Assembly (NCBI RefSeq): GCF_026109735.1
Contig: NZ_CP069620.1
Coordinates: 1,860,001 to 1,924,000 of the forward strand
Source of the DNA: Salinimicrobium tongyeongense
Lineage (GTDB): Bacteria; Bacteroidota; Bacteroidia; Flavobacteriales; Flavobacteriaceae
Length of the DNA stretch: 64,000 bases
Direction of reading: 5' to 3'
The translations under genes were made by a program, and so were the position numbers. The notes beneath the pieces are model-generated. The model was not told where the DNA came from. It saw only the letters and a list, made by a program, of their open reading frames with translations, and did no database searches. This document shows positions 38,272 through 47,622 of the stretch, in pieces; the stretch's first letter is position 1, and every line of letters starts with the position of its first letter.

Positions 38272-40122
38272 ATGAAAAAATATATCTTTTTACCAATAGT
38301 CTGTTTTTTATTCCTGTTTGCCTGTAGTACAGATGATAATAACAATACTGTTCCTAATCAGCCGGTAGACCCTGAGGTTCCTGAGGAAGAGAGCATTTAT
38401 GTAATTCCCGATGCCCTGGTTGGATATTATGGCGGCGTCGATTTTACACTTTCTGCTGAAGAGCTTTATGATGAGCTTGCAGTTCTTACCATAGAGAAAC
38501 ATAAAAATATTCTGGGGTATACAGATCGTCATGATTATCTCTATGATGCCGATGAAGATCCTTCTAATCCTGCTAATGTCATTTTGTTGTATTCAGGAGA
38601 AAGCAGAAGTAAAGATGAATACCAGTCTTCGGGTAATCCTAATGATGTTCAAACATTCAATACAGAGCATGTTTATCCAAAATCCCTCCTTGAAGGTGAC
38701 GCTATTGCCGACCTTCATATTCTGCGCGTAGCCGATATCGCGATAAATGAATCAAGGTTAAACTTTCCTTATGTTGATGGAGATGGTCAGTACAAATTAG
38801 TAAACGGTACTGCTTTCTATCCGGGTGATGAATGGCGTGGTGATGTTGCCAGAATGATCATGTACATGAACCTTAGGTATAATGAACCTTTTGACGAAGT
38901 TGGAGGACTGGCTCTGTTCCTTGAGTGGAACGCCGAAGATCCTGTTTCTAATTTTGAGATCCAGAGAAACGAAGTTATATACGGTGCACAGGGCAACAGG
39001 AATCCATTTATTGATAACCCACATTTAGCAACGAGCCTTTGGGGTGGAGATGATGCTGAAAACCGCTGGGATGGAGAAGTAGATTTTTCTGATGAAGAGG
39101 CTCCATCAGTTCCGGAGGGGTTAACTTTAAATGAAAAAGGATTCGAAAATATCAAGATCTCCTGGAATGCTTCAACAGATAATGTTGCGGTAACAAAATA
39201 TTACATTGAAGTGAATGGAGAGTACTATACAACTGTTACTTCAACAACTGTTAATATTATTGATCTGGCACCCGGAACAACTTACTCCATCACAGTAGCT
39301 GCTGGAGATTCTGCTGGAAATTATTCGGCCATGAGTACGGCTTTGGAGGTTACTACAATTGCCGATGCTGAAGCACCTTCAGTGCCACAAGATCTTGCTG
39401 TGACGGGAGCTACTTCTTCAAGCATTTCCCTTTCATGGACAGCATCTTCAGATAATGCAGCTGTTCAGGGATATGATATCTACATTGATGGCGAATTCTA
39501 TAAAAATGTAGAATCTTTAGATTATACCATTGCCGGTCTTGATGCCGATCACACATATTCATTTACCGTTGCAGCTGTAGATATTTACGACAATGCTTCA
39601 GCTCAAAGTACAGCAGTTGAAGGTAAAACAGATGCTGATACAGGTGATTCAGAAGGAGCTTCTTCAATAATTATTTCCGAATATATTGAAGGTTCTTTTG
39701 GACACAATAAAGCGCTTGAAATTGCTAATTTTTCAGAAGAAACTGTAGATCTCGAGTCTTATTCGCTTATGAAGATCACAAATGCAAGTGAAACCTGGGA
39801 TAATGAATTCAGCCTTGCCGGGTATACGTTAGAGGCAGGAGAAGTTCTCGTTATTGTGAATAGTGAAGCCGACAGGCAGGCTCTTCTTAATGCTGCCGAT
39901 ATCAAAACAGAGCATCAGGTTGTAAACTTCAACGGGAATGATCCAATCGGACTTTTCCTTGACGGTGTTCTGGTTGATATGCTGGGAGAAAAAGGAGGTG
40001 CCGATTTTGCAAAAGATGTAAACCTTAGAAGAAAACCTGGTTCTACCCCCAATACTACCTTTGTGCCCGATGAGTGGGAAACCTTCAGCGATGAGAATAC
40101 CGAAGGTCTTGGAACTTTTTAA
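38272..40122 (+). CDS. Endonuclease I-family lipoprotein with Fn3 and lamin-tail domains
   Basis: Predicted secreted or surface nuclease, 616 aa, lipobox LFACS (Cys18). Domains in order: endonuclease I/EndA-like (about 55-270) with NTEHVYPKSLLEGD (catalytic His about 133) and DLHILRVADIAINESR; two fibronectin type III domains (about 280-365 and 370-455); a lamin-tail-like domain (about 465-616: IIISEYIEGSFGHNKALEIAN) that probably binds DNA or helps surface display. Expected to cut extracellular DNA/RNA. It is the third gene after the TonB receptor. Confidence 0.88.
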   Translation: MKKYIFLPIVCFLFLFACSTDDNNNTVPNQPVDPEVPEEESIYVIPDALVGYYGGVDFTLSAEELYDELAVLTIEKHKNILGYTDRHDYLYDADEDPSNPANVILLYSGESRSKDEYQSSGNPNDVQTFNTEHVYPKSLLEGDAIADLHILRVADIAINESRLNFPYVDGDGQYKLVNGTAFYPGDEWRGDVARMIMYMNLRYNEPFDEVGGLALFLEWNAEDPVSNFEIQRNEVIYGAQGNRNPFIDNPHLATSLWGGDDAENRWDGEVDFSDEEAPSVPEGLTLNEKGFENIKISWNASTDNVAVTKYYIEVNGEYYTTVTSTTVNIIDLAPGTTYSITVAAGDSAGNYSAMSTALEVTTIADAEAPSVPQDLAVTGATSSSISLSWTASSDNAAVQGYDIYIDGEFYKNVESLDYTIAGLDADHTYSFTVAAVDIYDNASAQSTAVEGKTDADTGDSEGASSIIISEYIEGSFGHNKALEIANFSEETVDLESYSLMKITNASETWDNEFSLAGYTLEAGEVLVIVNSEADRQALLNAADIKTEHQVVNFNGNDPIGLFLDGVLVDMLGEKGGADFAKDVNLRRKPGSTPNTTFVPDEWETFSDENTEGLGTF

Positions 40123-40142
40123 ATTGTGAATTCCACCATACA

Positions 40143-40171
40143 AGCCGCTCCCATAAGGAGCGGTTTTTTTA
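40143..40171 (+). terminator. Intrinsic terminator after the nuclease gene
   Basis: Stem AGCCGCTCC with GGAGCGGTT across CATAA, followed by T7. Confidence 0.85.
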
Positions 40172-40210
40172 TTTAAAAAACTTATCTTTACCCCTAATAA
40201 ATCTACTATT

Positions 40211-40648
40211 ATGTACGAAACAGTACTCTTTATCCACTCCTGGTGGGCATACCTGGTCTTACTGGTGCTTATAATTGCAACCGTTAATTTCATAATTGGG
40301 ATCTCCTCAAAGAAAGAATATGCTGCAACAGATTTTCGATTGGCTTTATTTTCGCTAATTGTGTCGCATATCCAGCTTCTTATTGGGATTGTTCTCTACT
40401 TTGTTTCCCCCTATTTTAAAGCCTTTGGCGAACTGGGAATGGGGCAAGTAATGAAAGATTCCACCTTGCGACTTTACCTTGTGGAGCACCCGCTTATTAT
40501 GGTTATTGCTGTGGCATTGATCACTATTGGATATTCAAAACACAAAAATAAGCGCCTGTCTAACCAAAAGTTTAAAACACTCGGTATATTCTACGGTCTT
40601 GCCCTGGTTTTTGTGCTTTCTCGAATTCCATGGTCTGCCTGGTTCTAG
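40211..40648 (+). CDS. Cytochrome b-like membrane protein
   Basis: Small integral membrane protein (145 aa) with four predicted helices and conserved-looking histidines (IHSWWAY, VSHIQLLIG, VEHPLIMV), a pattern like di-heme four-helix cytochromes. Flavobacterial homologues are often annotated cytochrome B. Heme binding is inferred from the His spacing only. Candidate -7 box TATCTTTA at 40183-40190. Its 3' end overlaps the convergent nuclease-like gene by 4 bp. Confidence 0.72.
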   Translation: MYETVLFIHSWWAYLVLLVLIIATVNFIIGISSKKEYAATDFRLALFSLIVSHIQLLIGIVLYFVSPYFKAFGELGMGQVMKDSTLRLYLVEHPLIMVIAVALITIGYSKHKNKRLSNQKFKTLGIFYGLALVFVLSRIPWSAWF

Positions 40649-41706
40649 TTCAGTTGTTTGGTTAAGATGATGTACACCGGAAAGTGATCACTAAAACCAC
40701 CCGTAAATCCTGACTGTCCAAAACTTCTAAAAGGATAATTTTTATAAGCCCCTTTAGAGGTAATAAGAAACGGCGGATTGAAAATATAAGCCCTGAAAAA
40801 TGTGAATTTTTTGGGGCTTTTTTCTATTAAAGATTTTGAAACCAAAATCTGGTCAAACAAATTCCACTGGTCGCGATATGCCGAAGTTCCTCTGCCTTCC
40901 GAAGCAATTGCAGCAAAAGGATTGTATAATCCTCCAAATCCTACCTGCTCCTTCTTTGCCCTGGCTCCCAAAATTCTGTTCAGGCTGGCATTGGCAGGAT
41001 CATCATTAAAATCTCCCATATTTACAATCCCGGTATAAGGATCCTGCTTTTGTAGCGAATCTATGATCCGTTTGTTAAGCCTGGCAGCCTCTGCTCTCTT
41101 ATAGCTGCTAAGTTTTTCCCCGCCACTGCGAGAAGGCCAGTGGTTTACAATCAAGTGAATATCCTCGCCGTCTATAGAACCGCTCACTACCAGTTGATCC
41201 CGGGTAAAATCCCTTTTTGAAGTGTTCCTGGCTTCGTAGATCAAGAGCTCATGGTTCTTCCAGTCCTTCAATTTAAAGGCATTGGCCCGGTATAAGAGGG
41301 CGACATCAATACCTCTTTCATCGGGGGAATCGCTGTGTATGATCTGGTAATTATAGGGTGCCAAAAGTGGCATTTTTACGAGGTCTTCCAGCACCTGAAG
41401 GTTCTCGATCTCACACAGCCCCACAATTGCTGGGGGTGAGGCTAGCTCCTCCCTTCCCATGCTGCTTATCACCCGCGCCAGGTTCTCCAGCTTCTTTTGG
41501 TATAGCCCGGCGGTCCATCTGTACTTGCCCGAAGGCGTGAAATCTTCATCATAAGTATTTGGGGAGTCATAAATATCAAATAGGTTCTCAACATTATAAA
41601 AACCTATACTATAGGCTTTATAATCCTTTTTTTCCTGTGCTTCTGCCAGTTGAAAAGCAAGAACAAAGATGCTGAGGATCAGTAAATTAAAGGCTTTTTG
41701 AAACAC
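40645..41706 (-). CDS. Exported endonuclease/exonuclease/phosphatase-family protein
   Basis: A 353-aa exported member of the DNase I-like EEP superfamily. Signal peptide about 1-23 (ending LAEAQ). Catalytic motifs are all present: GFYNVENLFD, VGLCEIEN (metal Glu), VNHWPSRSGG, MGDFNDDP and the closing GFSDHFPVY. Substrate may be nucleic acid or a phosphoester. It lies leftward between two TonB-receptor units and could work with the endonuclease I protein in degrading extracellular nucleic acid. Confidence 0.88.
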   Translation of the reverse strand: MFQKAFNLLILSIFVLAFQLAEAQEKKDYKAYSIGFYNVENLFDIYDSPNTYDEDFTPSGKYRWTAGLYQKKLENLARVISSMGREELASPPAIVGLCEIENLQVLEDLVKMPLLAPYNYQIIHSDSPDERGIDVALLYRANAFKLKDWKNHELLIYEARNTSKRDFTRDQLVVSGSIDGEDIHLIVNHWPSRSGGEKLSSYKRAEAARLNKRIIDSLQKQDPYTGIVNMGDFNDDPANASLNRILGARAKKEQVGFGGLYNPFAAIASEGRGTSAYRDQWNLFDQILVSKSLIEKSPKKFTFFRAYIFNPPFLITSKGAYKNYPFRSFGQSGFTGGFSDHFPVYIILTKQLN

Positions 41707-41799
41707 CGGATTTTCTTTTGTTAAAAATGATGGGAATCAGATTAAAGATAGAATAAAAAATGTATTATTGTGCCATAAATGCCTCCCCTCTAGTGTTTT

Positions 41800-44598
41800 A
41801 TGGAAATATTTTCTTTTGGGAGGATCCTGTTTTCTTTCCTGTTTTTGTCTGCAGCTGCGTTTGGGCAGCAGGTTAGCGGTCTTGTTATAGATGAGGTTTC
41901 GGGAGAGCCTCTCAGTAGCGTTACAGTAACCATATCTAATGCTGTCGTTGAGAAATCTACAGACGTTGACGGAACTTTTGTTTTTTCTGAAGGGCTTCCG
42001 CAGGGTGAACAAATTCTTACACTCTCCAAAAATGGCTTTTTCAGCAAACATTTTCCGCTTAAAATTACTTCTGAAGATATCAAGCTCGGCCAGATCCCTT
42101 TAGTGCCCAACCTGCCCGAAATGCAGCGGCAAACCGAAATTATATCCCTGGGCGATCACGAGCTGGACGAAGAGCAAAGTGTCTCAAATATTTCGGGGCT
42201 CCTGCAGGCTTCCAAAGATGTTTTTCTGAATGCGGCTGCTTTCGATTTTAGTCCCACCTTTTTTCGGCCGCGTGGTTACGACAGTGAATATGGGAAAGTA
42301 CTCATCAACGGCATAGAAATGAATAAAATCTTCTCCGGAAGGCCTTTGTGGAGCAATTGGGGCGGATTAAACGATGTGCAACGCCACCAGGAATTCTCTG
42401 CCGGTACAAGCCCTTCGGCAGTATCATTTGGAGGCCCGGCCGGTACCACGAACATCATTATGCGTGCTTCTCAATATACCCATGGCGGTAAATTTTCTTA
42501 TGCGGTGGCCAACAGGTCCTACTCCGGGAGGGCTATGGGCAGCTATCACAGTGGCTTGCTCGCATCAGGCTGGGCATATTCTTTTTCAGTGGCAAGGCGT
42601 TTTGCTGAAGAAAGTTTTGTGGAAGGGACTATCTATGACGCCAATTCAATTTTTGCTTCCGTAGAAAAGAAATTTAGTGAGGCTCACAGCCTGAATTTCA
42701 CCGGGTTCTACACCCCGAACAAACGCGGCCGAAATTCGCCAAACACCCGGGAAGTTTTTGATCTGAAGGGGAACACTTACAATTCTTACTGGGGTTGGCA
42801 GGAGGGGGAGATCAGGAATTCACGGGTGCAGCTTGTCGAGGAGCCCGTGTTTATGCTCAACCACGCCTGGAATGTGAACAAAGCTCTTGAAATTAATACC
42901 GCTGTGGCATACCAGTTTGGGAAGATGGGGAACAGCAGGATTGAATATGGCGGTAGCCGGTTATATCGCGAGGGCGCCGAAGATATCTTTCTGGGCGGGG
43001 GCAGCAACCCCGATCCTGCCTATTATCAAAAGCTGCCTTCTTATTTTCTGAGGTTTTCAGATGCTCCCCATTTCCGGGAGGCTTACCTGGCAGAGCAGGA
43101 ATTCCGGAGCTTTGGGCAAATCAATTGGGACGAGTTCTACCTGGCAAATGAGTCGGCTACTGCGGCGGGAGGCAATGCAATCTATGCTCTTTATGAAGAC
43201 AGGACCGATGACCGGCAATTTTCCGCAGCCTCCAATTTCAGGTTCGAGCTCAACGCTCAATTCGCTTTAACGGGTGGTGTGGATTTCAGGCAATTAGAGA
43301 GTGAAAATTTTGCATTGGTACTCGATCTTTTCGGGGCCACTTCTTTTCTTGATGTAGATGCCTTTTCAACAGGATCAAAGGCGCAGAATGACCTGCAAAA
43401 CCCCAACAAATTAGTTTCCGAAAATGACATTTTTAAATACCATTACAGCTTTAATGCCACAAAAGGCGGCGGATTCCTTCAGGCAGAATTCAAGCTTTCA
43501 AAAACAGAGACTTACCTGGCTGTCGAAACTTCTGCTACAACTTACCGGCGCACCGGGCATTTTCAGAATGGCAATTTCCCCGAGAATTCCCTGGGAGAAA
43601 GCCAAGAGATCAACTTCGGGAATTACGGTGCGAAGGCCGGGCTCACCTATAAATTGAATGGCAGGAATTATCTGAGCACCAATCTTTCCTGGTTCACCAA
43701 ACCACCGGCCTTGCGAAACAGCTTCTCCAATGCACGGCAAAACAATGACCTTGTTCTAGGCCTCACGAGTGAAAAAATAATGACTGCCGATGCCGGTTAC
43801 CAGGTCCGTACCCCATGGCTTACCGGAAGAATCACCGGATTTTATGGCCTTTTTGAAGATGCTGCCGAAGTCTCATTTTATTATGCCGACGGGCTTGCAG
43901 GTTCAGGAAGGGACGTTACCAATGCCTTTGTTCAGGAAATCATGACAGGTATAGATAAGCGGCATGTAGGGGTTGAGTTTGGACTGGAAATTCCGCTTAC
44001 GCCTACGCTTAAAATACGTTCTGCAGGTTCGATTGGTGAATACATCTACCACAGTAACCCCAACATCTACCTCACTTCAGATGATTTTACTGAAGCCAGG
44101 CACATGGGGCAGACTATCCTGGAGGGATACAGTCTTCCGGGTGGTCCGCAGCGAGCAGTACAGGGCGGATTTGAATATCGGGATCCTGCGTATTGGTGGA
44201 TCTCGGCTTCGGCCAACTTCTTTTCGCAGTCCTTTATCGATGTGGCCCCTCTCACGAGGACCCGTAATTTTCAAACCGATCTTGATGGCCTGCCGCTGCT
44301 GAATTTTGACGAAAATATTGCAAAAGAACTGCTGCGGCAGGAAGAATTTGACAGCTACATGCTGGTCAATGTGGCCGGAGGTAAATCCTGGAAAATTAAG
44401 AACAGGTTTTTGGGCGTTTTTGCCAGCCTCAACAACATCCTCGACACCACCTACACAACCGGAGGTTATGAACAATCCCGCAATGTGAATTACACCCTGC
44501 TAAAGGCCGATATGGAGAGGGACAAGCCCCTTTTTGGCCCTAAATACTGGTTTGGCCCCGGCACTACTTATTACGCTCACGTTTACTTAAGATTTTAA
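41800..44598 (+). CDS. TonB-dependent receptor upstream of DUF5689 gene
   Basis: Outer-membrane transporter of 932 aa: signal peptide about 1-23 (AAAFGQ), carboxypeptidase-regulatory-like domain (about 24-105: VSGLVIDEVSGEPLSSVTV), plug (about 115-225: FFRPRGYDSEYGKVLINGIEM and SFGGPAGTTNIIMR), barrel ending AHVYLRF. The gene is separated by 3 bp from a DUF5689 lipoprotein and is divergent from the exported EEP protein. This TonB-receptor/DUF5689/EEP arrangement points to nuclease-linked uptake. Confidence 0.88.
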   Translation: MEIFSFGRILFSFLFLSAAAFGQQVSGLVIDEVSGEPLSSVTVTISNAVVEKSTDVDGTFVFSEGLPQGEQILTLSKNGFFSKHFPLKITSEDIKLGQIPLVPNLPEMQRQTEIISLGDHELDEEQSVSNISGLLQASKDVFLNAAAFDFSPTFFRPRGYDSEYGKVLINGIEMNKIFSGRPLWSNWGGLNDVQRHQEFSAGTSPSAVSFGGPAGTTNIIMRASQYTHGGKFSYAVANRSYSGRAMGSYHSGLLASGWAYSFSVARRFAEESFVEGTIYDANSIFASVEKKFSEAHSLNFTGFYTPNKRGRNSPNTREVFDLKGNTYNSYWGWQEGEIRNSRVQLVEEPVFMLNHAWNVNKALEINTAVAYQFGKMGNSRIEYGGSRLYREGAEDIFLGGGSNPDPAYYQKLPSYFLRFSDAPHFREAYLAEQEFRSFGQINWDEFYLANESATAAGGNAIYALYEDRTDDRQFSAASNFRFELNAQFALTGGVDFRQLESENFALVLDLFGATSFLDVDAFSTGSKAQNDLQNPNKLVSENDIFKYHYSFNATKGGGFLQAEFKLSKTETYLAVETSATTYRRTGHFQNGNFPENSLGESQEINFGNYGAKAGLTYKLNGRNYLSTNLSWFTKPPALRNSFSNARQNNDLVLGLTSEKIMTADAGYQVRTPWLTGRITGFYGLFEDAAEVSFYYADGLAGSGRDVTNAFVQEIMTGIDKRHVGVEFGLEIPLTPTLKIRSAGSIGEYIYHSNPNIYLTSDDFTEARHMGQTILEGYSLPGGPQRAVQGGFEYRDPAYWWISASANFFSQSFIDVAPLTRTRNFQTDLDGLPLLNFDENIAKELLRQEEFDSYMLVNVAGGKSWKIKNRFLGVFASLNNILDTTYTTGGYEQSRNVNYTLLKADMERDKPLFGPKYWFGPGTTYYAHVYLRF

Positions 44599-44601
44599 AA
44601 A

Positions 44602-45990
44602 ATGAAGAGAATTTTGCCATTTTTGAGCCTGTTGGTCTTATTTTCCTGTGCTCCTGAAGATGATTTTACAACACCCGGGGTGACGCTTAGCCCTGTAGCA
44701 ACCAATATAGATTTACAGGCCGTGGTGGGAATGTTTATGCAGGATCAGGAAAGGCTCTTGACTTTTGACAGAGACCTGGTGCTTGAGGCCTATGTGGTTT
44801 CCAGCGATGAAGCCGGAAATTTTTATAAGGAACTGGTGGTGCAGGACAAACCAGAGCAGCCAGTGGCCGGTATAAATATCAGGCTGAACATGGCTTCCTA
44901 TTACCAGTTTTATAACTTCGGAAGAAAAGTATACATCCACCTTAACGGCCTTAGCCTTGGCCAGGTGAATGGCGTAACCACTCTTGGTGTGGCCGAAGGA
45001 AACCAGATCATAAATATCCCCGAATCGCAGGTTGCTTTTCACATAAGCAGAAGTGCAGAGGTGGCCGCAATCACTCCCAGGCTCATAAAAGCTTCGGAAT
45101 TTAGTGATGCGCTAGAAAACCTGTACGTTAAAATTGAAGATGTGCAGTTCAATAAATTACTGGTACAAGCGCAAAACCCTGCAACTTATGCGGCAGAAGA
45201 AAATGATGAGTTTGACGGTGAGAGGCTGGTGGAAAGCTGCACGGGAGATTTCCCCTTTATAATTAGCACCAGTACCTATGCCGATTTTGCTGCTTTAAAG
45301 CTGCCCGCCGGTTCGGGTAACGTGCAGGGAATTTTGACCAGGGATTTCTATGATGAAATCTATACCCTTTATATGAACCTTCCCGAAGACATCAGCTTCA
45401 GCAATAGTTCGCGCTGTGACCCTGCAACTTCCAGCTGCGGCCTGGCTACTTCCAGGGGAGGTAAGATCCTTTTTGAAGATGATTTCAGCTTGCAAAAGAA
45501 TAATAAACCTGTTGATGGAAAAGGCTGGAAAAATATCGTTCAGGAAGGCTCTAGGCAATGGGAAGCCTTTACTGCCACGGGCGCAAACGCTTCCCTGGGC
45601 CGGTCGGCCAGGATGCGACCGGCAGGTTCGGGTGATTCCCGAAGCCTTAGCTGGCTTATCACCCCAAAGATCAATTTCGATGCAAATTCCGCAGAAGTAC
45701 TCAGCTTTAAAACTTCTACCAGCCTGGCAAACGGCAGTTTTATGGAAGTGCTAATTTCTACGGATTGGGATGGTTCCGAAGAAAACCTTTTGAAAGCAGA
45801 ATGGCAGATCCTGTCGGCGGCAAAAATAGCAGCAAAAAATGACTTTTTTGGCGATTGGATCTCTTCGGGGCTGGTAGATCTTTCATGCATTGCGGGGAAA
45901 GGCTATATAGCCTTCAGGTATACCGGCAGTGACCATTCCTATTACAATGGTGTTTATGAACTTGATGATGTTATGATTACTGCGGAATAA
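44602..45990 (+). CDS. DUF5689 lipoprotein with choice-of-anchor-like domain
   Basis: A 462-aa lipoprotein (lipobox LFSCA, Cys14). The N-terminal half fits DUF5689, an OB-fold-like domain (DLVLEAYVVSSDEAGNFYKELVVQD, RKVYIHLNGLSLG, and NLYVKIEDVQF); the C-terminal half (about 285-462: ILFEDDFSLQ, SWLITPKINFDA, DGSEENLLKAEW, FRYTGSDHSYYNGVYELDDVMI) resembles the choice-of-anchor J jelly roll. OB-folds can bind nucleic acid, so a capture role beside the receptor is plausible but unproven. Confidence 0.85.
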   Translation: MKRILPFLSLLVLFSCAPEDDFTTPGVTLSPVATNIDLQAVVGMFMQDQERLLTFDRDLVLEAYVVSSDEAGNFYKELVVQDKPEQPVAGINIRLNMASYYQFYNFGRKVYIHLNGLSLGQVNGVTTLGVAEGNQIINIPESQVAFHISRSAEVAAITPRLIKASEFSDALENLYVKIEDVQFNKLLVQAQNPATYAAEENDEFDGERLVESCTGDFPFIISTSTYADFAALKLPAGSGNVQGILTRDFYDEIYTLYMNLPEDISFSNSSRCDPATSSCGLATSRGGKILFEDDFSLQKNNKPVDGKGWKNIVQEGSRQWEAFTATGANASLGRSARMRPAGSGDSRSLSWLITPKINFDANSAEVLSFKTSTSLANGSFMEVLISTDWDGSEENLLKAEWQILSAAKIAAKNDFFGDWISSGLVDLSCIAGKGYIAFRYTGSDHSYYNGVYELDDVMITAE

Positions 45991-46007
45991 TTCAACTGCA
46001 GAAAACA

Positions 46008-46015
46008 TATCTTTG
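46008..46015 (+). promoter_or_regulatory. -7 box overlapping the proposed oxidoreductase start
   Basis: TATCTTTG, a full TAnnTTTG match, whose last G is the first base of the GTG proposed as start (46015). Either the box is chance or translation starts further in, for example at the GTG at 46033. No -33 element is clear. Confidence 0.35.
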
Positions 46016-47595
46016 TGTCAAAATTAAAACGGGTGCAACAAGAAATTAATCTGCAGGTTTCTCCTGAAACTGCCGCAAGTACCGATGCCTTAAAACATCA
46101 TCTCTCCCGGGAAAAGGGGATTCCTTTTTCTGAAATAAGGCACATCGAAGTTGTGAAAAGGAGCATTGATGCCAGGCAAAAGAAGATAAAGGTGAATTTA
46201 CGGGTTCAGCTCTACCTGCAGGAGGATTTTGAAGCAGAGAATATCAATAAACCGGAATATAAGGATGTTTCGGCCGCCCAACCCGTGATCATCGTGGGAG
46301 CCGGCCCCGCCGGTTTATTTGCTGCGCTGCGATGTATAGAGCTGGGTAAGAAACCCATTGTCATTGAACGCGGAAAAGATGTGCGTGCCCGCCGCCGTGA
46401 CCTCAAAAAGCTGAATATAGAACACCTTGTAAACGAAGACTCCAATTACTGTTTTGGAGAGGGAGGTGCCGGCACTTATTCTGACGGAAAACTCTACACC
46501 CGAAGTAAAAAACGAGGTGATGTTAACAGGATCCTGGAACTTTTTGTTGCTTTTGGAGCTACCCGCGAAATTATGGTGGAGGCGCATCCGCATATTGGCA
46601 CCAACAAATTACCTGCAATTATCCAGAATATTACCAGAACGATAATTGAGCATGGGGGGGAAGTGCTGTTCAATGCCAGGCTGGTAGATCTTGAGGTGAA
46701 AAATAACGAAATCGAGGGCGTGCAATTGCTCGACGGAAGAAAAATAGCCGCTAAAAAAGTCATTTTAGCCACCGGGCATTCAGCCAGGGATATTTTCACG
46801 CTGCTATACAACAAAAAGATCTATATAGAAGCAAAACCTTTTGCGCTGGGCGTGAGGGTGGAGCATCCACAAAGCCTTATTGACCAGATACAGTACCACA
46901 CCCCGCACCGGGGAGAATTTTTGCCACCATCATCCTACAGCATTGTAAAACAGGTGGAAGGCCGGGGAGTTTATTCCTTTTGTATGTGCCCGGGCGGGAT
47001 CATTGCCCCCTGTGCCACCTCTCCCGGTGAGATCGTGACCAATGGCTGGTCTCCCAGCAGGAGAGACCAGGCCACTGCAAACTCGGGAATCGTGGTAGAG
47101 ATAAGACCTTCAGATTTTGCCATTTTTGGAACCTCACCCCTGGCAGCCCTTAAATTTCAGCAGGAAGTAGAGAAAAAAGCCTGGCTCGCCGGCGGACAAA
47201 CCCAAACCGCCCCTGCACAAAGGCTGGTAGATTTCAGTAATGGAAAAACTTCGGGCAAGCTTCCGCAAACCTCCTATAAACCCGGAATTACTTCAGTAAA
47301 CCTGGGGGAAGTGCTTCCGCAATTTGTTCATAAAAGCCTTCAGAAGGGATTTGTGGAATTTGGGAAAAGCATGAAGGGCTATTTTACCAATGAAGCCGTT
47401 GTGCATGCTACCGAATCCCGAACTTCCTCTCCCGTGCGTATTCCGCGGGATCCTGCGACTCTTGAGCACGTGCAAATAAAAGGCCTTTACCCTTGTGGCG
47501 AAGGTGCAGGCTATGCCGGCGGAATAGTTTCGGCAGCCGTAGATGGAGAAAAATGTGCTGAAAAAGCGGTGTTGGCAATAAACAATAAACAATAA
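46015..47595 (+). CDS. NAD(P)/FAD-dependent oxidoreductase (COG2509-like)
   Basis: A 526-aa flavoprotein of the uncharacterised COG2509-type family. It shows the FAD-binding VIIVGAGPAGLFAALRCIELG (about 92-112), VIERGKDVRAR, the FGEGGAGTYSDGKLYTR motif, VILATGHSARD, and C-terminal GLYPCGEGAGYAGGIVSAAVDG. No specific substrate is known. The start is non-ATG: GTG at 46015 gives MSKLKRVQQEI, while GTG at 46033 (VQQEINLQVSP) is also possible and would better fit the promoter box at 46008-46015. The gene ends inside an AATAAAC heptamer array. Confidence 0.87.
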   Translation: MSKLKRVQQEINLQVSPETAASTDALKHHLSREKGIPFSEIRHIEVVKRSIDARQKKIKVNLRVQLYLQEDFEAENINKPEYKDVSAAQPVIIVGAGPAGLFAALRCIELGKKPIVIERGKDVRARRRDLKKLNIEHLVNEDSNYCFGEGGAGTYSDGKLYTRSKKRGDVNRILELFVAFGATREIMVEAHPHIGTNKLPAIIQNITRTIIEHGGEVLFNARLVDLEVKNNEIEGVQLLDGRKIAAKKVILATGHSARDIFTLLYNKKIYIEAKPFALGVRVEHPQSLIDQIQYHTPHRGEFLPPSSYSIVKQVEGRGVYSFCMCPGGIIAPCATSPGEIVTNGWSPSRRDQATANSGIVVEIRPSDFAIFGTSPLAALKFQQEVEKKAWLAGGQTQTAPAQRLVDFSNGKTSGKLPQTSYKPGITSVNLGEVLPQFVHKSLQKGFVEFGKSMKGYFTNEAVVHATESRTSSPVRIPRDPATLEHVQIKGLYPCGEGAGYAGGIVSAAVDGEKCAEKAVLAINNKQ

Positions 47596-47597
47596 AC
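47577..47597. repeat. Heptamer tandem repeat, AATAAAC type
   Basis: Three exact AATAAAC units, followed by AATATTC, overlapping the stop codon of the FAD oxidoreductase. A related array (AATnAAC) occurs at 57740-57767. Confidence 0.7.
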
Positions 47598-47622
47598 AAT
47601 ATTCAATGGTTAACCTCCGCTT

